DNA of 64,000 nucleotides from Chrysopogon serrulatus (taxonomy: Eukaryota; Streptophyta; Magnoliopsida; Poales; Poaceae): the NCBI GenBank assembly GCA_015844335.1, contig JADLZL010006280.1, forward strand, positions 44,847 to 108,846, written 5' to 3'. Shown here piece by piece: positions 55,843-64,000 of the stretch (its first letter is position 1; every line of letters starts with the position of its first letter). The translations under genes and the position numbers were made by a program. The notes below the pieces were generated by a model that saw nothing but the letters and a program-made list of their open reading frames with translations, did not search any database and was not told where the DNA came from.

Positions 55843-58800
55843 TCAATCCCCTCCAGCATCCTTGACATCAACGGTGAACTCGTACTCCTGATCACAGCCC
55901 AAATAAGAGTCTGACATCAAGTAAATCATGTAATCCTTTCTCCCTGCCTCTGCAGGAGCAGAGAACTCAAGTTTCACTCTCGCCCTCTTCTGAAGTGCCA
56001 CTCTTTTGATTGCTAGTAACTGGTTTGTCGAGCTGTCACCAATCACCAACCACCAGCCTTCTTCCTTGGGCTTGGGGAACCTTGGTGCATGGACTGGGCC
56101 AACCTCAGATGGCAAGTTAGTCATGTCGCGCTCCAGCGTTACCTGCACGGTTACATTGTCACCAGTGCTAATATCGTCACCCTCACGGACCTCATAGGTC
56201 ATATCAACATTAGGGAACCGTTTGAAGAATTCAATGATGTCCTGCAGCTGAGAGTTTGATAGTTGTAAAAGATCCCGCATCTCATCGACACCCATCTCAG
56301 CAAGATCAAAGATACTCTCGATGGGCTTCGCTTCATTTTCCTGGCACCTCCGGGCCAAGTCCTTCGTGAAGTGTGGAACTTGAAGCAGCACAGAATCCCG
56401 ATCCCACATGCCTTGTGTCACCATTTGACTCAGCTCCATTGCACTAAGAGCAAGGCTAAGCCAACCATTGCTGGATATAACATCAACCATTGCCTGGAGC
56501 AGCCTATGGGCAGAAAGAAGAATCTCACGCTGATCAGCTGCCAGGTTTCCGACCACTGTGTGCCTTGAAAAATGGGCTTGCAGCAGAGCGTTGGCCTTCA
56601 CATGTGGATCACCATACTTGGGCTTCTCGATAGAGAACCTCTGGTGGCGAACAAGCCTCTCAATGTATTCTTCCTCACCAGGACGACCCGGAAGCTCTGC
56701 ATATTCTGAAGCAGATGCTAGAATCTCTAGGAGTCCTTTCATCTTAGTCTTCTGGGTCAGCATAGAGCTGAAACGCTCAATAGTCGTGTAGCTAATATAA
56801 TAGTATGAAGCAATAAGGCCAAGGTTGAGGGGCTTCAGATACATGTCCTCCTCTATAGCGACACACTTACTTGATTCAAGATCATTCAGGACAGTCTCAA
56901 CTAGCTCAGAAAGATGGTCTGAAAGATGCCTGTGACTTACACCCTGAAGATTGTAGAAGTTAGGATTCTTTGTCAGCCGCCGATACATGAAAGTCCAAGT
57001 AAGATAATCCACGGCATCTTGCTTATTCTCTACAACACCAACCACCACCTCAGCATTCATATGATCATGCAAGAAATGGTGAAGATTGCTCTCAACAGGG
57101 AAGGCCTCAAAAAGGAACTTCTTGTAGTACTCTTTGCGAGGTGCATGACACAGTATAACACATTTCCCCGAGTTATCTTGAAGTGGTCTGCTGGCATGAC
57201 CCATCATTTGAAGCAGATCTGTAATTGGATAATCAGTATGAGCATTCTCACGGCCATCATAATATTGGGTCCCCATGACAACCACCAAATGAGCAGGCAA
57301 TGGACTTCCCCAACACATTGTGCTGCTCGCAACACACACTTGGATCCTACCACCAAGGAACAGCTGGGTTACAAGTTCCTGATCAAGTTCACTTAGACCC
57401 TCATGCAAATATCCTACACCACATTTAAGTGTATTCTTAAGCGTCTCTTCTTCAACACCTCTGGTGAAAGTATCCATCTCATCTTCTGACCCAAGGAGAA
57501 ATGATGTTCCACCACCCTCAACGCTAGAGTATGCACACAAGTCCAATGCAGTCAACCTTGCATGCTTCCTTGTCGGTACATACACCAGGGCAGGTTTACT
57601 GTTCTTTGCATGCTGTGTGATGGCAGTGTAGGTAGGCTTTGTCATTGCTTGCATCCTTGCCTCGAAGTTTGCTATGTCCACACCCTGAATGTGAATTTCC
57701 AATGGCACAGGTCTCACTGCTGGAGGGAAGTTGAAGAGGCCATGAGAGGTAGCACCAATCCATTCACCGAGATCCTTAGCAGTAGCAAGTGAAGCTGAAA
57801 GTGCTACAATCCGTATGTTACTACCAATATGACTTGAAATACGCCTCATCCTAGAAACAATAACTTCCAACACATGTCCCTTATCAGACCCAAGTAGGTG
57901 AAGTTCATCAACTATGAATAAGCTGACCTGCTGTATGTGCTTTCGCTGTTTCCACCGACGAGACAGTGCGTCCCACTTTTCAGGAGTACTGATTATGATC
58001 TCTCCTTTATCCAGAAGCTTCAAATCAGCTGCGGTTTCACCAGTGAGCTCAACTACCTTGGCAAACTCTCCAAATTTCCGTTCCCAGTCCCTGTATCTTT
58101 CTTTTGCGAGAGCTTCAATGGGAGCTATATAAACAACCCTCATGTTGCTCTCACCGGACACTGCCTTCTGGTGGTTCCTTAGTACAGCAAACTCCGCACA
58201 TATCGTCTTTCCACTACCTGTTGGTGCAGCGACCAACACACTGTCATCACTGTTATACAAGACGGTGAACACTTGAGTCTGGATGGGATTGAAATGCTTA
58301 AAAGCACTATAGAGGCCCTCATATCTTGCATTTCTCAATGCACTAACAGGTAGAGGCTGCAGATCAAGCAATTCAGTTGGTGGAGCATATTTTTCTGGTA
58401 GAATTAAGTGCCTAAAGCAGACAGGAAGAATTGTCTGAGAACCAAGCCACTTGTCAGACACAACACGTATGAAATACTGAGGAGGCAGTGGTTCATATAT
58501 CGGCACTGTGAAGTTCAATGTATGATCTTCGTCAACATACTGTTTCTTAAGCATAAAGTATTCATGGTGAACAATGTACTCACCATCATTATCCTCAACA
58601 ATAACCCAAAAGGGCTCCACATACCCATGTACCTTATCATCCCACTGGAAATCGGGTGTAATTGTCAGTTCAAAACCCAAAATTATGCAGTGATGGGCTG
58701 GACATGAGCTGAAAGATTCAACTTTGGTAACTGGTGGATGCACTTGTGCAGCTGCCTCCCCATCTTGGGATAGCGGATTAGTTCACCAATTTCTTGTGAA

Positions 58801-61800
58801 GACAGATCATAGTACCTCTCCCAAGCCAACTCCTTTTTCTCAAGCTTCATCAAGATCTCCTTTGGAACTCCAGTAAACTGCCGCAAGGGAGTCTGAACAC
58901 TCCACATTTGTTTATCAACCATCTTGCAAAGATTCAGCGCTTTCTCCGCTAGTTGAGCCCATCCCCTCTTCAAAACAATCTCAAATAGTGCTCGTAGGAG
59001 ACGGCCAGCACTCTGCATTACACAAGGGGGAAGAACATAACTATAAAATACAATATAAGCAAGAAATTCAGGTTTAGAAACCGTATTAAGTAGGTGAAAT
59101 CATGCTAGCGAATTATAAACTGTAGTCAACGAAAAAAAAAAAAAAATGGCCCTACCTGTCGGATGTAGACCATATCAGAACTAAGAGAAAGGCCTTCCAG
59201 TTTCAACCTAGAAATATATGCTTGCAGCAGAACATTGATCTTTGCACTGGGTTCCTCCAAGCTCTCTTTTACAGGAATTGGCACACGGTCCAAAAGCTTT
59301 GCCAGTTCCATTTTCTCATCTAGCCTGACACCTACATACTTAAATTCTTCACTCAGAGAAAACAGCCGACACAGCTCAATATCACCCATTGTAGGTTTCA
59401 GGTACTCATTGTATGTTGAAATAGTTCCATGGCTAATATAGTAATAACTGGCAATCCTTCCCAGGTCAGTAACTTGAAAGTATCCTGTTTTCCTGTCATA
59501 CTTTATCAGATTGTTCCTATCCAGTAGATTTGCAGCGGTATGTATCTGCAGCAGAACAAAAAATACAAAAAATCAAGAACAGGACAGGCAGAGTCATCAA
59601 CTATAACTATGCACTATCAAGATGTAGTAAAATCATTGATGGGTATGGAATAACTGGAAGTTCTATTTTTCTTGCAGCATCAAGAAGAACGTATAATTCT
59701 TCAGCTAAACAGGATTTACATCAGCAACCTACATCTTCCCTTCTAATAAAAAAAAAAAACTACCAGTTTGAGGACCACAGTATTATTTCCTTCAACTCAT
59801 GTTAGATATAGATTCTTTCTGAAGCAAAATTCTTGTACAACATATTGCAACAAGCTGTCTACCCTTACCCACGTTACATTATTATTGTATGCAAATGTGA
59901 AATACCACACATAATGTGCAGGTCCAAACAAGGTAGGGATACCAACGATCTGGCAATACCCACATCCCACATACATTATCATCATTACAAATGCATGTGT
60001 TAAACACAAGTATGCAACAGTAAATATGAAACATAGTGGCACCCACTACACATGCAGCACCAAATTTATGCTGCAGCAGAGGAAAAGGGAAAAATACCAC
60101 GACATCATCCTACACTACAAGTGTTTGTGTATCTCCAGTAATTAGCTAAGGATGCAATTGCCCTAGCAGAGCTGCAGTTAGGCACTGAAAGTACAGTTTT
60201 TTTTTAATAGCATTAAAAATGCATGCCCACACAGTAAACATGCCATACTGCAGAGACTATTGATCAAAGATGCAGGCTAATACGATTATTAACTATACCA
60301 GACTGTATAAAAAAACACTTGAGATATATTTTGCATGTGCAGTTGTGAGAACCTATGGGGCAGGTGACCTCTAATCAAATAAGATGGTACATTAGCAATT
60401 AGAGTACACAGGCAAGGACCAAAGCAAGAATTGAGAAATAAAACAGTAAGGATGAGCAGCTACCACAGAACTTCAAAAACAGCAGTTCACAAATTACTTA
60501 CCAAATCAGCTCTCCTTTCATCAAGTGTTTTATCACTCTCCAAGATATCTGCTGGCAAACCATACAATGTTGGATTACGGAGCATCCGAATATAGAGGTA
60601 GGTATAGCCAAGCCACGAGCATGCTTCACGAGCATTCTGAATAGTCCCTAGAACAATCTCTGCATTCAATTGATCAGCCAATTTGGAAATGAACTGACTC
60701 TCAATAGGCAGTTGCTGGTTCATAAGAGACAGGTAGAACTGCAATTCACTGTGGCTTGTCAAGATTATTCCCTCTCCATGTGTATCATACTGAGGCCTTC
60801 CTGCACGACCAAGCATCTGCATAACATCCAGAGGGCTTAGTTCTGTCCAAGCACCTTTCTCTGGGTTGTAAATCTGTGTACCCTTTATGATAACAGTATG
60901 CGCAGGCAAATTGACACCCCATGCAAGGGTAGCAGTGGATACAAGTACTTGAATGTGCTTGTCACCAAAAAGTTCCTCGACAAGCTCACGGTCAACCCTT
61001 GCCATCCCAGCATGATGAATAGCAAACCCATACGGCAGCAGGTCTTTAAGATCATTGCTTTTCACAAGTTCAGCATGAGTGCCAAGGATCTCTTGGCTTG
61101 CACTCTCATTCTTCAGAAAGCGGCTAACTGTGTCATTTGCCAACGCCGTGTCTCTGATGGCTTTGGCAGTTTTTGCTGTATCCTTCCTCGAGTGTACAAA
61201 TATAAGCACTTGATGCTTACCAGCAGCAGCCATAACCTTCTCATAACAGATCTCATTCATCAACTGCATCCTCTGTACTGGCTTCCTCACAGTGATCCCA
61301 ATGTATTGCTGAGCAAGAGGGCAAGGTCGGTAACTGTTGTCGAAGTAGAAGAGGCTTTCTTTGGGAACACGCAAGAATAGTGCAACATCTTCGTAGTTTG
61401 GTAGAGTCGCAGAGAGCCCAACCAGACGAATATGCTCCTTGGTCGTCTCAATCTGCCTGACTGTCCTAGCAACAATGCTTTCCAAAACAGGCCCTCTGTT
61501 ATCATGTAGCAGATGGATCTCATCAATGATTAACAGCTTCACCATTTGGGTGTAGGTTCTGTCCCCTGATTTCCTGGTCACAATATCCCATTTCTCAGGT
61601 GTCGTGACAATAACCTGTGTTTCATCAATCTGTTGCTTGGTCAAGTTCTGGTCTCCACTGAGCTCCCTAACAGTAACGCTGTAACCTGCCAGACGCTTCG
61701 ACAAGTTCCCAACGACTTCAGCGACCAATGCTTTCATCGGGGCCACATAAACAATTTTGTACTTGGTATTGTCAAACTTTCCATCCTGCATATGCATTCC

Positions 61801-63602
61801 AATCTGTTGAAGGATGGTAAGCACAGCCACATTTGTTTTGCCAGCACCAGTCGGAGCACACAGAAGGATATTGTCCGGTTTGAAAAGAGCAGTATCGTAG
61901 ACCCTGCTCTGAACTCTGTTCAGCTGAGTCATCCCGTCGAAAGCTGACCGTGCGAACTCTGGCATATCAGATATCTTGACAATCTTCTCCCCTGTTTCAT
62001 AGGGCTTAGCCTTCAGTGCTGGCACATGAACCTCCTCATATCCCTTATGAGGGGTTCTAAACGACCCAGTAGGAAGTTCACATCTCTTGTTAGCCATAAA
62101 GAGACCGCCCTGCTGGAACGAGAGGCTCTCGAGATCAAGCAGCTGCCTCTGTCCTTTCAGCCATCCACTCTCCATGTCCCGCTCGGCTGCCCTGCGGTCC
62201 CTGGCACCATCAGCGCTGGCAGCAACATCATTGTTGAGGAGCCTCTTGGCCTCATCCCTGATGCTTTTCTCCAGGTTCTTCTGCCTCTCCTTCGCGGATG
62301 CTCTGGTTGCATGCAGCTGCTCCAATATCGGAGCCAAGCTTGGGTCATTTGCCATCTCTTCCTCTATCTTCTTCCTCTGTTCCTGGTCTTCGGCCCTGGC
62401 TAAGCGGGTACACCAAACAATCTTGAGACGATTGCGTAGCAGCAACTTAATGAGATCGAACTTCTCATAGTCCAAGAGCATAACAAGGCGATTCTCGACA
62501 TCTCTGTCGTCACCCTCCGCAATGATCTTCAAAATATCCTCGGCAAGCTTCTGGCTCTGCTGGGCATCAATGTTCCCATCCCCATAAGCCTGGGATATCT
62601 TCCTCTGTAGCCAGTAAGCATCGATGTCTTGAACATTGACGGCCAGCCCCTGATTGGCGTTCTGCATGTCATCATCGTCTAACTCACCACCCATCTGCAT
62701 ACCTCCAGGACCATTCAACTCGGCCGCGTCATCTTCGTCCTCCTCATCCAGCTCATCTTGCACCTGGTTGGCACAAACACACAGTGACAATAAGCAAATA
62801 AACATGTTGGGGCCAAAGCCAGGTAGTAGGAATGCAGGATCAGTTAATTAAAAATATGCATACAATGTGGTACCTGATCAAAATCACTCCCCTCATCTTC
62901 ATCTTCTTCAAACTCGACAGCAACACCAACATCATCATCCAGGGTGGTGTCCATGGCGTCGGCAGAAGGCGCGCCAGCAGCATCCCCGGCGGCCGCATCA
63001 TGGAAGTCGGTGATGAGCTTGCCGATGGAGACGAGTTGGTCAAAGACCTGGCTGGAGATAGGGTTGAGCAGCTGCTCAATGTCCTTCTTCTTGTCAGGGT
63101 TCTTGACCTTGTCGTTCTTGAGCGTGGCTAGCACCTCGTCAGCAGCCCCGGCAAGGACGTCGAGGGGCTGGCCGCCGAGCTGCTGCTGGATGAGGCTGAG
63201 CAGGGCCTCGTAGGCGGCGCGCGTCTCCTTGGTCTGGGGCTTGTAGACGGCGTCGTCGGTGAGGGAGAGGACGGAGACCTCCTGTGCGGAGGCGGCGCGG
63301 CGCCTGCGCTTGGCGTCGCGGTGGGGGAGGTCGTCGGCGGCGAGGTCCTTGCGCTTGGACTTCTTGGTGCGCGACTTGGAGAGCCTCTCCTCGAGCTCGG
63401 GCGGCCTGTTCTGGACGGCGCGGTCGCCGAAGGTCCTCGGGTCGATCCTGCCATGGAGCGTCTCGGGCTCGCCGCTGGGCTCGTGGGTGTCGCGCGAGCG
63501 GGAGTCGGTGGTGAGCACGAGGCTGGCGTTGGAGCGGTAATCGTACTGCTTGAAGCGCGCGTGCGCCTCGGCGCCGCCGCCGCCGCCGCCGAGGTTGGAC
63601 AT
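55843..63602 (-). CDS. BRR2: BRR2-type U5 snRNP DExH RNA helicase (apparent 1-nt deletion)
   Basis: BRR2 unwinds U4/U6 RNA to activate the spliceosome in the nucleus. Exons on the minus strand are 62874-63602, 60502-62763, 59156-59545 and 55843-59012, all with GT-AG borders in phase 0. The predicted length is 2183 residues, normal for the family. The first exon has the conserved N-terminus (AEAHARFKQYDYRSNASLVL). The N-terminal helicase cassette has APTGAGKT (about 546), DEIHLL (about 657), SATLPNY and QMLGRAGRPQYD. The C-terminal cassette is degenerate, as known for BRR2: APTGSGKT (about 1389), DELHLLGS, SASLAT and QMMGHASRPLQD. Sec63 and Ig-like regions follow each cassette. At 58684-58688, between HVQPIT and FELTITPDFQWDD, five bases stand where the family needs six, breaking the frame. 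No splice site explains this. A sequence error is likely because the gene is essential and otherwise intact; a decaying duplicate is the alternative. Confidence 0.9.
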
Positions 63603-64000
63603 TGGGGGGAGCTGCGGAGGCGGGTCGGAATCAGCGGGGCAAGTTATCTAATCTGGGGAGGGGGGCGAGGCAACGCGATAGAGGAGCGCGCAGAGACTCG
63701 GAGAGGTATACCTTTGGGCGGGCGTGCGGCTGGTGGAGAAAAAGGGCCCTCCTCGCGCCCTCCCAGCGGCGGAGGAGGACTCGCCGCGGCGGCCGGCGGG
63801 AGTGAGAGGGTTAGGGGTTTGCCGCCTTCTCCCTCCCCAAACGAATCTGATCTTTTTTTTTTTTTTCCTGACCTGAGATGGATCGAAAACGAAGCGAAGA
63901 AGTGCGGGAGAGGAGAGCAGATGATTTCTGAGTCTGGCGAGGTCGGTTAGAGACCGAGGAACCGACGTGAAGCCCAACCGATTCTCAATTATTGGGCCGG
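63603..64000 (-). promoter_or_regulatory. Promoter and leader of BRR2
   Basis: On the gene strand this region has AAACCCCTAACCC (telo-box-like, about 63808-63820), and TTGGGC/GCCCAA motifs near 63970-63998 that resemble site II elements. The combination is common at plant housekeeping genes. A CCGCCGCAG just before the start codon could be the 3' end of a leader intron. Confidence 0.4.

Overview
This is plant nuclear DNA from a grass, probably a panicoid. The genes have GT-AG introns, the proteins are grass-like, and the intergenic DNA is dense with Tourist, Stowaway, hAT, Helitron, foldback and Ty3/gypsy elements. From memory, the Aux/IAA protein resembles rice OsIAA5 and the GT43 protein resembles a rice chromosome 1 glucuronosyltransferase-like protein encoded close to it. 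This suggests synteny with rice chromosome 1, but no search was run. No bacterial-type operon, CRISPR array or convincing tRNA or rRNA gene was seen.

Layout. 1-4025: two NAC-like genes in tandem. The first is cut by the window edge; the second is a pseudogene with an in-frame stop and a frameshift. 4505-7652 (minus): an intact five-exon Aux/IAA auxin repressor whose second intron holds two MITEs. 8583-26360: one nested insertion, an approximately 4.8 kb hAT transposon with a decayed transposase that was invaded by a 13 kb Ty3/gypsy chromovirus with LTRs of about 3.9 kb. 26369-41200: a gene-poor stretch with at least ten small transposons, including a Helitron inside a MITE. 41220-44913 (plus): a GT43 xylan-type glycosyltransferase with two apparent indels. 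45723-47294 (minus): a two-exon membrane protein of unknown function. 48014-49461: a solo LTR. 51130-52028: a Pack-MULE-like element. 52442-53454 (plus): a B3-like protein with one frameshift. 53651-54641: a 991-bp near-perfect palindrome. 55843-63602 (minus): a nearly complete BRR2 spliceosomal helicase with one apparent missing base.

The genes do not form a pathway; this is an ordinary grass gene island broken by transposons. The most consequential pattern is that four otherwise well-conserved genes carry one- or two-base indels or stops. The two LTRs also differ patchily, mostly by indels in their GC-rich parts. Either several genes are decaying, or the contig holds uncorrected consensus errors; the BRR2 lesion in an essential gene favours the second. 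I found no clear new biological system. The best leads are a 105-nt hairpin at 45486-45590, the 991-bp palindrome, the Pack-MULE cargo, and an acidic ORF kept open in both retrotransposon LTRs.
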